Part shown: positions 13,009 to 24,242 of the stretch, piece by piece | Numbering within the stretch: the first letter of the stretch is position 1 | Layout of the letters: every line of letters begins with the position of its first letter | Source: Isochrysis galbana | Lineage: Eukaryota; Haptophyta; Isochrysidales; Isochrysidaceae | NCBI GenBank assembly: GCA_018136815.1 | Contig: CM030934.1 | Location: 7,524,977-7,588,976, forward strand | Length of the DNA stretch: 64,000 nt | Direction: 5' to 3' | Notes under the pieces: model-generated | Told to the model about the DNA's origin: nothing | The model's input: only the letters and a program-made list of their open reading frames with translations | The model's database searches: none | Made by a program: the position numbers and the translations under genes

Positions 13009-16000
13009 GCATCCAATTCTCTTCAATCGCTGCGTTGCTCGGAGGGAGCGGACAAGCCAACTACTCCGCGGCCAACAGCACTCTTGATGCGACGAGTTGC
13101 TCTCGACGATTGGCCGGCCAAGTCGGCGCGTCGGTGCAGTGGGGTCCTTGGGCCGACGTCGGGATGGCGGCGGAGGCCTCCATCCGTACTCGTTTGCGTG
13201 GACTCGGTTTGGGCATGATCGGTATGGCTGATGGCGAATTGGCATTGCATGCATCGTTCTCGCCGATGGCACCCATGGTACACGCCGTGCTCATCGTTGA
13301 CTGGGCTCTTTTGCTCGACCACATGGCTCCCTTGTCATTGTTCGCACACGTACGATCGGCAGCGATTGACTCAAAGTCGACAACTGACACGGCTTTACTT
13401 GAACGAAAGGATGGGATGAGCGCTCCTCCCCATGTCTTCATTTCCCTGAACGCCGTCTTGGACCTGGCCCGATCGACCCTGGGGACGTCTTCGAACCTTG
13501 ACGCTGACATGCCGTTGATGGAGTCGGGTCTCGACTCGCTCGGTGTGGTCGAATTGCGCAATCAGCTACAAGCTGTCGCTGGCGACGGAGCGGTCCTCCC
13601 GGCAACTCTCGTGTTCGAGCATCCAACAGCACGTGCGATCGCTGCCTTCCTTGCACCAGGAGCAAATTGTGATGCAGATGGGCTGTCTCACACGCCGCCT
13701 ATGACAATAAATGTCGAAAAGGAGTATTTCGTGGACATGGTTTCAACCTGTGCGGTTGGCCCGGATGGTGCACGCGGTAAAAACTTTTGGTGCATGGCTA
13801 GTAGGGCTCACGACGCAGTCACCGAGGTGCCTTTGTCGCGTTGGGACGTTGAGGCTCGCCTCAATGTCGCGCCGGGATCGGATGCTATTGCCGATAGGCA
13901 GCGTTATGCGGCGTTCATCGAGGGCGCCGAGCTTTTCGACAACCAACATTTCTCTATTCTAGCAGCTGAAGCGGCTGCCATCGATCCTCAACAGCGCCTG
14001 TTGCTCGAAGTCGGGTACGCGGCGCTGCATAGTGCGACCATGACAAAGTCGACTTTGAAGGAGAGTCTTACTGGCATATTCGTAGGGATGTCACATCCGG
14101 GCTTCGCTGAAGTGTGTCTAACCAACTCATCAACATCAAGTGGATATGTGACGGTCGCTGCAGGATGTGCAGTATCTGCTGGGCGCCTCTCTTTTACGCT
14201 CGGCTTGCAGGGTCCATGTGTTTCAATAGATACCGTCTGCTCTAGCGGGCTCGTCGCAACGCACAACTCGTGGCGCTCCATAATGCTTGGGGAGAGCTAT
14301 GTCTCCGTAGCTTTAGGTGTCAACATGATCTTTAGCCCTCATCAAAACGCCTGCATGGCTCAGACAGGAATGACGTCACGAAGCGGCCGCTCTTTCACTT
14401 TCGACCGGCGCGCAGATGGCTATGGCCGTGGAGAAGGGTGTTATGCAGCCCTTCTTCGACCGAGCGAAAGGACGCCATCCGGTCATCGTTTTGTGGGCTG
14501 CATCGTCAGGCAAGATGGCCCCAGTGCCAGCCTGACGGCTCCAAATGGTCGTGCGCAGCAAGCACTCCTTCGCGCCAGTTTTGCCCTGGGGTCTTTCCAT
14601 CCCGACGCGCTCACCGGTTATGAGGCGCACGGGACGGGAACTCCGTTGGGCGACCCCATCGAAGTGAGCACCTTGACACTATCTGTGTTGGCTGAGCGTT
14701 CCGCAGTCGAACCTTTGTATGTTGGCAGCTTCAAGGCGGCTGGGGCACACGGAGAGCCGGCATCGGGGCTTGCTGGACTTCTTGTGCAAGCATGGCAGCA
14801 AGCTACGTCCCGGATGGCCCCGAACGCCCAATTGAGGACCCCCAACCCACATGTATCACGTGCTTTTGAGCAACAGAATGTCTCGGCTATGCTGCCCATT
14901 CAGCTTTCAGCTGCACATAATCACTCGCTCGGCGGTGTCAGTTCTTTTGGACTTTTTGGGACCATTGCGCATGCCTTGATCGAAAAAGCATCGCCAATTC
15001 TGACAATGACGTCGTCCCTAACAAGCGGGCTGGCGTTCCGGCGCAGGAACTTTGCTTGGTACCAAACTTCACACCCGCTTTTGCAATCACTTGTCGTGCT
15101 TGACGAGAAGAGCGCATCGTTCTCTTCTTTGATTAACCGAAAAGTGCAAGCATTGGTGGTTGATCATTGCGTGCGAGGCGCAATTGTCTTTCCCAGTGCT
15201 GGCTTCTTAGAGATGGCCAGCGCAGGGCACTCCAGGATTTCACGCGAGGGCAACGACGCCGCCCTCCGCCGGGTGTCCTTTCTTCAGCCACTTGTAATCG
15301 AAGCTGCAGACGAACGATGGCTGTCGTGCGCTTTCGACAGCGGCCAATTTCAGATCGGTACAGCGAATTGCACGGATGAGACCCAATTGAATGCCGCCTC
15401 ATTGATCCCGTTGTGTGTGGGCGAGTCGCACTCAGCGGCTACTATGGAGGAGGATGCTACGGTGATGAGACTGCGCTCTTTCACACCTTGCCTTGTGGAC
15501 GTGCATTCGTTCTATAGCGAGCTAAAGCGGTGCAGCCTCGAATATGGACCAGCCTTCCGCACTGTTCGGGGGATTTGGTCATCCACCGCAAGCTCGCCGT
15601 GTGTAACCGCATTGTTGCACCAGCGTCGAAATGACCGTGCCTTGAGAATCCACCCCGCTGACCTCACCGGAGCCATTGATCTCTCGGCAACTGTGGTCAA
15701 AGGGGCCTCTGGACAACCCAAGTTGCCGTATGCAATCGCTTCGGCTCAACTAAGCGGTGGGCGCGGTCGTGGTCTAGCGGCGGCACTTCAAGTTGCCGGA
15801 GACGGTACGATGAGCGTTAGGCTGATCGGCCTGGAATCGCACCGCCGCACCTTAGTCAGGCTTGATGCCTTTGAGTCACGAGAGCTTTGGACAAAGCTAC
15901 ATGGGCGCGATCTCGAGAACACCACCAAATCCTCGTACCCAGGCGACTGGGAGATGAGCGCTGATCCAAATATCGGCGAAACAACGGCCTCAAGGCCAAC

Positions 16001-17112
16001 CATGCCTCTAAGCACAACTTCGCACATGTACATTACGTCATGGAAACCGGTACAGGCCCATGAGATTGAGGGATCCGACGACGATCACGTGCGCCTCTTG
16101 CTTGCGCCATCCGCGCTATCCGTCTCTCCTGAAGAGGCGCTCATACTGGCCGAGCCATCCAAATTACCTTTGAGCAGTGGAGCTTTGATCACGCTTACTT
16201 TACACGATACCGTGTGCGTTGCCGTACTGGAGCTCAACGACCCCGGACACTTCAATACCATCAGCATGGAGATGGCTCACAATATGATTTGTGCGGTGAT
16301 TTGGCTGCGCAAGCAGCCCAGATCACGAGTCAAAGCCGTTGTCGTTCAAGGTCGAGGTGCCCACTTTTGCCCGGGCGGGAACATGTATAGAATGGCGAAG
16401 GTCAAGTCCGGCCGAGTTGGCACAGCCAGAACTTCTTTGGATGCATTTGCCGGCTTCGTTGCACTCCGTACTCTGGGGTCCCAGTTATTAGCGCGGTGCA
16501 TGGCACGGTTCTTGGCGGTGGGCTAGCTGTTGCGTTGAACACAGATTGCATCGTCGCATCCGAGGAAGCAACGTTTCAATGCGGTGAGGTCACGCGGGGT
16601 TTGACTCCTGCCGGAATGTTGACCCGTAATTTGGCTGAGACTGTCGGGCCCGACGTGGCGATGCAGCTATACCTCCGTGACGACAAGCTCGGCGCACAAG
16701 AAGCGCGCCGCATTGGCCTAGTCCAACATGTTTGCGGAACTCAAGATGATGCGCAGGCGCTGGCTTTCGAGCTGGCTTGCGCCATCGACATGCAGTTGGC
16801 CGAGAGCACGCAAGCTCTTTCCGCAACGGAACGCAACTTTCTGGCTCAGGAAGCCTTTGCGCAGGCAGACTCCATAGAATTCGCTCCGTCGAAACAAGCG
16901 ACCGAGATGCCTATCCCTTCAACATTAGATGGACTAGTTGCGCGCCTCAGCGACCAAAATGGAGATGCCACTGGTAGAGTAGCTGCGATTGCGCACGACG
17001 AGACATCGGGAGTCGGCGCTTTGAAGCTTTCAATGCCGGAGAATGTCGGGCGCTTGCAGGGCAGATAAGGACAGCCGTCGCCGATTTGCGATCCACATCG
17101 AATGCACTGCGC
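12211..17112 (+). CDS. PKS third module: KR-ACP-KS-DH-ECH-(ECH), truncated by assembly gap
   Basis: Continues in frame from the TE/linker of copy 2. The KR N-terminal half is identical to the duplicated unit up to about 13008; the catalytic half then switches to a diverged paralogue (IQFSSIAALLGG...ANYSAAN). Next come an ACP (GLDSLG, about 13530), a KS (DTVCSSG 14229, EAHGTGTPLGDP about 14622, FKAAGAHGEPASG about 14730, so the His is kept but the usual Asn is Ala), and a double-hotdog DH with HCVRGAIVFP (the HxxxGxxxxP motif, about 15166). Its second motif is HPADLTGAID, with Thr where the catalytic Asp normally sits. An ECH (16210-16900) follows with HFCPGG and GTVLGGG, then the start of a second ECH. 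Frame breaks lie near 16480 (a GGGG run; the frame resumes about 16496) and near 17045. The coding sequence runs into the gap at 17113. DH activity is doubtful. Confidence 0.87.
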
Positions 17113-17212
17113 NNNNNNNNNNNNNNNNNNNNNNNNNNNNNNNNNNNNNNNNNNNNNNNNNNNNNNNNNNNNNNNNNNNNNNNNNNNNNNNNNNNNNNNN
17201 NNNNNNNNNNNN
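17113..17212. other. Assembly gap (100 N)
   Basis: Exactly 100 N, the conventional size for a gap of unknown length. It interrupts the PKS reading frame on the left and abuts repeat DNA on the right, so PKS continuation and true linkage to the right side are unproven. Confidence 0.99.
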
Positions 17213-17510
17213 CTCCCCTGCCTCTCCCTCGCTGGCGCTCCTGAGCCTCTGGGGCCCCCAATCTGCACCTGTCTGCCTGTCGACCAGGGGGGAGGGGGGT
17301 TGGAGCAATGGGCTGGCCACGAGGGCCAGGATGGCGAATGGGGCGAGCCTGTGGGGAAGGGAGTGGGTCAGTAGGGCAGTGGCCTCCTGGCAAGCCATCA
17401 GGCGTGCCAGGAGGATGGGTGGTTCCTCCCCCATGGCAGGGGAGGAGTGGAGAGAGGGGGGGCTCGTGCCCCCATGGGGCAACCAAGTATAAACTTAGTT
17501 GCAGGGCTAG
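17213..17510 (-). repeat. Dispersed repeat with terminal AT palindrome, copy A
   Basis: Closely matches 35150-35459, including the run gcaagccatcaggcgtgcca and the end ctcctcccccatggcagg. On the minus strand it starts with an imperfect palindrome (AACTAAGTTTATACTTGGTT) followed by GCCCCATGG and a short proline-rich reading frame. The left end is lost in the gap. It belongs to a mobile-element class that is also seen at 43093. No transposase is recognisable. Confidence 0.6.
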
Positions 17511-17619
17511 GGCTAGTTTTTAAGATTTTTTTTTATGTTGGGGCAAGCTGAGCTGTGGGAGGAAGACCCTCTGCCTAGCATCCGGTCCAGCCAACCCCAA
17601 GTGCCGCAAGCGAGCCAAA

Positions 17620-17704
17620 ATTGCCGGCTGAGCCCGATGTTTCGCGAAAGTTTTTTCCCGCCGAAACCCCCAAAGTTTCGTAAAAAGTTTCGCGAAACCC
17701 TTAC
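17620..17704. repeat. Word-patch repeat built on TTTCGCGAAA
   Basis: Two exact TTTCGCGAAA palindromes plus AAAGTTTCG and CCGAAAC variants lie within 85 bp, closing with ggccctagg. The organisation (one short word and its complement reiterated, a CTAGG end) resembles the patches at 33467, 33657, 36385, 43517 and 59310. No coding capacity. Confidence 0.5.
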
Positions 17705-18034
17705 CCGGCCCTAGGCCGCTGCGTCAGCAGCGACCGCATCGACTCGCTGTGCATGCCACCGAGTGAGGTCCACACGCTCCAGCGCCCGCAGCGAGAGCGG
17801 GGCGTTGGCGAACTGCCCCCCGCGCAGTGTAGCTCGCGCACCGCGCCGGGCAGCGAGGAGAGGAACTCGCCAAGAGCTCGGGGCGACAGAGTGGGACCGA
17901 GGAGGTGCACCGTGTGCAGGTGCGACATCTCACGCATTGAGCGTGTCAGCCACGCCACGACCTCTCCGCTCGGTTCGTCACGCACAGCTTGCGCAGCCAC
18001 GGCGCGTGGAAGCGACCGCCCGTGGACGACGCTC
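17705..18034 (-). pseudogene. Leucine-rich-repeat gene remnant cut by LTR element
   Basis: On the minus strand the translation shows repeated leucine spacing typical of LRR proteins (LHTVHLLGPTLSPRALGEFL, then AVRELHC and, in the next frame, LSLRALERVDL). The frame switch coincides with a GGGGGG run. There is no start or stop, and the reading is cut sharply by the LTR at 18035. No matching LRR sequence lies beyond the element's other end (31864). The specific family is not identifiable; the LRR assignment rests on spacing only. Confidence 0.45.
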
Positions 18035-19418
18035 TGTTGTATTCCTGCCCATCTGAAGGCTGTAGGCATGAATATTCGTGTAAGGTACGCGCTCACAATT
18101 ACAATTGAACAGTTCCCCGTGTTGCCACTGACGCACAAGACACACAGATTCGGATTCCCCATGGTCTCAAGTCCAGGTTTGCAGATTTTGGTCTCGAAAT
18201 TTGCGATTCGAATTTTGTTTTTGCTGTTACTATAATTGTTGGCTCGTTTAAGGTAATAAACCGGCATGACTTCGACTTCTCGTTCCGCAGTTGCTCTGCG
18301 AGACTCTCTCTCTCTCTCTCTCCGTCCTCCTCTCCTCGGCCGACGGAGGGAAGTTTCGTCCAAAACATTCTCCGGTCCCAGGATGTTCCGTGGGGGTCTC
18401 TCTGCGCTCCGCGAGGGAAAGGACGCGATCTCGCTCCGAGATCACCCTCGCGCCCTCCCACGCTGCCCCGCCGTGCCCTCGGTCCCTCGCCCCCGCGGCA
18501 GGTTCTTCCTCTCGGCGTGCCATCCGTCGCCTCCGGCCGTTATATTATTCCCCCCCCGCGCGAGGTTCTTCTCCTCCGCGCGCGGTTCGTTTCCTCCGGC
18601 CGTCGTTCGTTCCCCCCCGCGCGCGCTGTTTCCCCCCCTCGCTTCGATTCCTCTCGCGATTCCTTCGATGATTGCCTCCATCTCGTCCGTTCTTCTTCGC
18701 GATTCTCGCGGAGGGGTACCGATGTTTAACGTTAGTTTCGCCGCGTTTTCGGTGAAAGAAGGAAGAACGAATGGCACGCGCCCGCGTCTCGCGTCTTGTT
18801 TCGTCGCCCCTTGCTCGTCGCTTGTCTAGAAGGTCTCTCTGCACATCGCCTTCTTCCCCCGCGCGAGTTTGGACCTCTCCTCGACCCTCCGCGTTGGCTT
18901 CAGCGGACGAGTTTTCACTTTAACGATAGTTGAACCCTTCGTTTGCGTAGTTTTGCGCTCTCTTTCCGTATTTCTTCGCGCATGACGAGCGATCGCGACC
19001 TCAGCCTTTGTCGCCGGGAGGGTTTGTTTATCGTATGATTCCGGAGTGTTTACGTTAGTTTTCTGAGCCCAAGGTCGTTGGGGTTTGGGTTTCTTGTGAG
19101 TGTTTTTGTAGCAACTTCGTCGAGTCCCACCGTGTTCCCAAGCGAGTCCCCCCGAGTTCCCGAGTCTATACCCGAGTCAACGAGTCAATACAGCCAAGCA
19201 CGCGCCTGAGCCACCCCCAGTCGCCTGCCACCACCTCCCACAAGCCTCCTTCCACACTTCCGCGCCCTCCGTGCGTCGTGCGTCGTGCGTCGATCACCAT
19301 GCCCGTAGTCACCCCCGAGGAAAGCTCCATGAGCTCCCCGCAAGAACCGCATTCCGCGCTAGCTGCCGGCGCGCCCTCGCAGGCCATCTCCAAGAGTGAG
19401 ATGAGCCTTGCTCTGACA
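18035..19418 (+). repeat. 5' LTR of the gypsy element
   Basis: Matches the 3' copy along its whole length with mainly homopolymer-length differences. It has TG...CA ends, a CT microsatellite (ctctctctct, about 18305) and a region rich in GAGTCC/CGAGT words. The likely gag start (ATG at 19299) lies inside the LTR, which is unusual. Confidence 0.9.
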
Positions 19419-21990
19419 AGCACAAAATCTTCGCTCGCGCCTTCGGCTCCGGTCGTCACGTCGAGTTCTTCCCTTGAGAAATCTTCATCGTCCCCGCGTC
19501 ATGAGCCCGTCTCTTCTTCTTCTCTTCCCGAACTGTTCGGGTCGAAGTCTCCTGGGAAGAGAGCCTCGTGGGACCCTCCCTTCTTCAAAGGAGAGCCTTT
19601 CCGAGCCAGTTCTCCCCCCTCTCGCCTCTCCGCGCCGACGGTCGAAGTTCCGCCGCCTCCGCGGGCCTCTACTCACACCCCGTCAACTGGAGCTGGAATG
19701 GGTCCTCTAGCCTCGTCCGTTGCTCCACCGGTGGCCTTTCCTCTCCTTTCTTTCGCTGATCCTTTGCCAAGTGTTCCTTCCTCTCTCAATCCCTCTGTGG
19801 TTGGTGCTGAAGATGATGTGGGTTCCGTCCGGTCCCTCCTCCTTTCGAGCCCCCACCATATGAAGAGTTTGTTCCACCCCCGTCGACGTATTCGTACCCC
19901 AAACGTAACGTCGTTCCACCTCCGACCGCCACCGTCGGCGCCGCCCAAATCATGGACCAACAAGTCCAGATCGAGGCTCTCCGCGGCGCTGTCGACCGCC
20001 TCGAGTCCTCTACCCTCCAAGCCGCCCAGCGCCACGAAGAATTTCAGCGAGAGGTGGGGTCTACCTTCAACACGATACTCAACATTCTACAGGGCCAAGC
20101 GGGCACTACGACTTCGTCTCGAGTCGAAACTTCGCCACCGCTTGTGGAAGAAGGAGACAACTCCATCGGTGCTCCCCCTGCCTCGGCCAAGTTCCCTTCT
20201 CAACCTTTGCCCGCCGCGCCGTTCTCCGTTCCGCCAAATCCGATTTCCGATCCCGTACCCAATACACCCGTTCCTGTCCGTCTGTCAAGCCTGTTTCTGA
20301 TCCCCAACCTCCACCCACCGTCGCGGGCCTCCGCTCGCTTCCAAATCCGGCGACTCGGCGGCATCCCGTCGATCCAAGCCTCGCCGGGGATGTTTCTGAG
20401 CGAGAGGTCATCCTAGCCTCATGGGACCAACTGTTTAACATGTCCCCCTATGAGGTAGCTTCTCTCTACAAGAACTCCGACGATTTCGAGCTAATCCACG
20501 CCATTCTCAACGGCGGCCTCTCTCGGGCCGGCAATGTTTGGCACTACCGTGTGTTTTCGAGAAGGAGCACGTGACCAAGTGGGCTCGGAGCCGCTTCTTC
20601 CTCGACCGCACCCTCCATCACAAGTCCGAATGGGCAAAGAGCTTTCCGAGATCAAGTTCCCCAAGGGCCTGGCCTCGGACAACGTCCAGACAGCGGCCAC
20701 CTCCTGGAATGATTTTCGTCTGTCCTTCATCAAGCCACTCGAGCGCGCCCTCTCGCTCGGCTGCGACCACCGTGAAATCTTTACATCCTTGCTAGCGGCC
20801 GCCAACTTGTGCACCACCGGCAACCAAAGGATTTACGCCTTCCTCCTCGATCTCGCCGAAGATCCGGTTCTCTCTCTCAATCCGCGCTGGCCTGCGACGT
20901 GCTTCTCCGCAAGTGCGACGCCACCTTCGCGGCCAACGTGCCCGGCTTCGCCAAAGACTCCGCCTCCATGGAGTGGGACCGCCTCGTAGCCCGTGAAGCC
21001 GGCTCCGATCTCTTAGAGTTATCCAAGAATTTGGTGCGCGCGTACGTCCGCAAGATGGGTGACGCGAAGGTGGATGCCACGACGGTCTGGGACCACCCAA
21101 ACATGTCGCACGATATCAATCAACGATTCGAGTCCATCATTCGGAACGACAAGGTCGACGCGGCTCGCGGCGTGGATAACGCGACCAAGTTCGGCGAGTG
21201 TCTTGCGAAGACTCGCTTCCGCGTCGAGAACCACGAGCTCCCTCGTTCGGCCCTTTCGTGCGTCAACCTCTGCCACGCTACTGAGCCCGTACGAACAGCC
21301 CGCGCTGGCCAACAAGCGTCGGTCACGGTCGCCGCCGTGACGCCGCCGGCGACTACTTCCAAGTCCACCAAGACCGCCAAGGTTGCTAAGACTGCCTCTA
21401 ACCCCGCAGACACTACGGCTTCGATGGTCGCCGCCGTCCAAGCGGCGGTGGCCGAGGCATTAAAATCGCAAAACAACAACTCGAACCGCAAGGCGACTGG
21501 CGCTGACAATCGTCGGGCTCCGCCTCCGCCTACGAATTACTCCGCATCGTCTCCGTTACCGGACGCACTTCTTGACCGTCCCTCGGCAAAAGCACGTCTT
21601 CCGTCGCCAATGTGATCCCCTCCGAACGGCCTTGGGCTTCCGGCCGATTCGGGCCTCTCGGAATGGGATCCAGGTAGCTGGTCTCGAGCGCGAGCCCGCT
21701 TCTGGCAAATCTCTCGTTACGCGGGTCACCCGGCCCTTCGCGCTGCGCTCACGCGCTGCCGTCCCTCGGATGCCACCATGACGGCGCCGCGTCTCGACGA
21801 CTTAGACCGCGACGTCAAGGAGTGGACCGACGCCAACGGCTGCGCGTACTGCGCCTTTCGTCCCGGGCTCCATCTGGTACGCCCGAGGCAGACTTGTGGA
21901 AGTATGGCACGGGCGACGGAGCTCATAACCCGTCGTTTGCCAACCATACATTCGTTTTCTCTGCGAAGGCGGCAGTGGCGAGTGTGGTAA
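19299..21990 (+). pseudogene. Gag-like region of the gypsy element, frameshifted
   Basis: Several overlapping frames read as one structural polyprotein. There is a Ser/Pro-rich N-terminus from ATG 19299; a heptad-like segment (MDQQVQIEALRGAVDRLESS, 19952) of coiled-coil character; a helical capsid-like stretch about 20640-21300 (TSWNDFRLSFIKPLERAL; VPGFAKDSASMEWDRLVARE); an Ala/Lys/Thr-rich linker; and a possible Cys-rich motif (CAYCAFRPG, about 21841). Frame changes occur near 20420, 20850 and 21610. The role as nucleocapsid precursor follows from position between the LTR and protease, not from sequence homology. Confidence 0.6.
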
Positions 21991-24242
21991 CGACCCAGAA
22001 GTCCACCGCCGCCTCCGCACGATGGTTGTTCTCCGTCCGGCCCAGTAGGTCGCCGGCGGGGCCCACGTCCGCGCTGTTACCCCGCTACCAGTCCAGGGTA
22101 GTGGGCCTGAACGCCACCCACCAAAAGATCGTATTACGCTACGGCCGAGTACTTCTACGGCCTCCAACCGGTACCCCAAGATTCCCCAAGTTCCAGACAA
22201 GCCCTCCACCTCCATCCCCCTCTTTCTCCTGCCTCCTCGCCGATTGCCCCTATTTCTCCAATGCCGATGATTCCATCCTGATTCTCGATATCACGCACGA
22301 GTCCTCAAAACCAAGTCAACCGTCACCGCCTCTCTATCAACTCAAGCCGCTCAACCGCTACCCCCGCCACTCCTCAAGCATCCCCAGTCCAAGACCTCAC
22401 GGTCTGCGAAAATCCAGCCGCCGCAGGCCCAATCCAACCTTCAATCCTTCAAATCAAATTTCGCATGTCCGAGCCACAAAACGTCTCCCGAGTACGAGTC
22501 CGAGTCCAAGTCACGTTCAGAATTACCCTCTTCGTCTTACGCCACCGCGAGCCCATCTACGAGTCTGAGCCCAGTCCAGTCATCACCGGTATCACCAGTC
22601 TCCATTACTACGACGATGGAGGCGCAGTTCTCCGGTTCTTCCCCACTTTCTTTCGAGTCCGAGTCCAAGCCTGTTTTGAGCAAACCCCGTTCTGAGCCAT
22701 CCGAGTCCGAGTCCGAGTCCGAGTCCGAGTTTACAACGTCACCGAGTCCTACCACGCGGTCGACCGCAGGATTAACGGAGCTCCAGCCACTCACTGAGCC
22801 TCCGACGACCACTCCTTCCGCGGGAGTGTTCACCTTCGGTCCTCCGCGCCCCGAGTCTGAGTCATTTGGAATCTCCGGTCACTTCCAGAATTCCAACCAC
22901 AACCGAGCCCCGTTTCACGAGCCACCGCGTATCGAGTCCAAACACAAGCTGACGCCGAAGCCCTCGACGACAGCCACTGTGTCCTTGTCCGAGCCACCGT
23001 TCCGAGTCTCGCCGCAGCCGGCCTGCCACTCCAGCAGGCTGCACGCCGCCGAGCCGATCCCTTCCGTTTCCGTTCCGAGTCCGAGTCCAATCGCACAAGA
23101 CAGTGCATCCCGAGCCCGCGTAATCAAGCCCGTCACCGAGTCCGAGATTTCGGCCGCACCGAGCCAACCGGTGCTGGCCACCGTGCCCCTATTGTCATCA
23201 CAAGCTTCAGCTTCGTCCTCACGACGGTTGCGACGCCAGGGGCTTCACCTTTGAGCCGGCCCCGTCCGTTCCCATTTCGAAAGTTAGCCCTGTTATTGGC
23301 GTCCAGCACGCCAGAAACGACGAGTCCGAGTCCGAGTACAAATTAACGTCACCGCGGAGTCCGCGGTCGACCACCGGCGTTCCCACGCCACCCATCAACC
23401 GAGAGCCCTGGAGGAGCTTGAACAGCCGTCTCCTAGCCCCTCTCAAGTCGCCGAGTCTTCCGAATTCGAGTCTGAATCCACCGTAATTTCAGCGGTCCAT
23501 CCACCCGCTAGCCCGAGCCAAGTCCTCCGAAGAATGCTTCGCATTGCAGAACCTCTTCGGCCACTACCCACGCCAGCCGCTGCCGCAGAGCCACCACCCT
23601 GGCCCCAGCCTTCCCCGCAGCCGGCTTCTACGACAGCCACGTCCTTCTTTCGCCGGCGCCGACCCCGCCGACGACAGAATGCAACGACGTCTCCTCTTCC
23701 GACGTGACCATGGAGAGTGACCACAACTCCTCTGCACGTCGAGGAACGGCGGCCTCCCAAACCGAGCTTCTACGCCCATTGAGCCAGCCCAACCGAGTCC
23801 CTGAGCCATGTCCTTCATGTCTCTCACCGGTGGTCTCGCGGCCGCGGCGTCCGTCGCCGCCGTCCGACACCCCACTTCTCCGAGTTTCTTCGTCAATCCC
23901 GTCCTCCGAGCCCGTCTCTACGTCGTCGATATCCGAGTCTTCTTCCATTCGTCCTACGTCGCTGCGGCCACCGGTCGCCGCCTCCGAGCACTGCCTGCCT
24001 CTCGATACCACTGCCACCACCATCATGCGCGTGGCAGCGATCAATGCGTCCGCGATCCAGTCCTTCGATTCCTCTCAAAACAACTCCGATGTCGGCACCC
24101 GTGATGATACCCCGTCACCCGCTCTCCACGCTCTCGCCTCTCTTCGTGCACGAGCGAGCGGCTCTGCGGTGGTATTACCTCGGCACCTCACGGAGGCAGC
24201 CCAAGAGCTTCGCCGGCCTCGCAATGGCACCCTAGCCTCGCC
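21991..24242 (+). other. Serine/proline-rich low-complexity region with GAGTCC (Ser-Glu) repeats
   Basis: Open but compositionally biased frames. GAGTCC hexamers recur (for example five in a row about 22700-22730, encoding SESESESE), together with many isolated CCGAGTC words. No domain is recognised. It lies between gag and the methyltransferase-like domain and may be a linker or spacer of the polyprotein. Confidence 0.55.

Noticed and set aside
18291-18829. Frames inside the gypsy LTRs as host genes
   Set aside because: They recur at the same place in both LTRs, drift in frame with homopolymer length, and are Pro/Arg/Ser low complexity.
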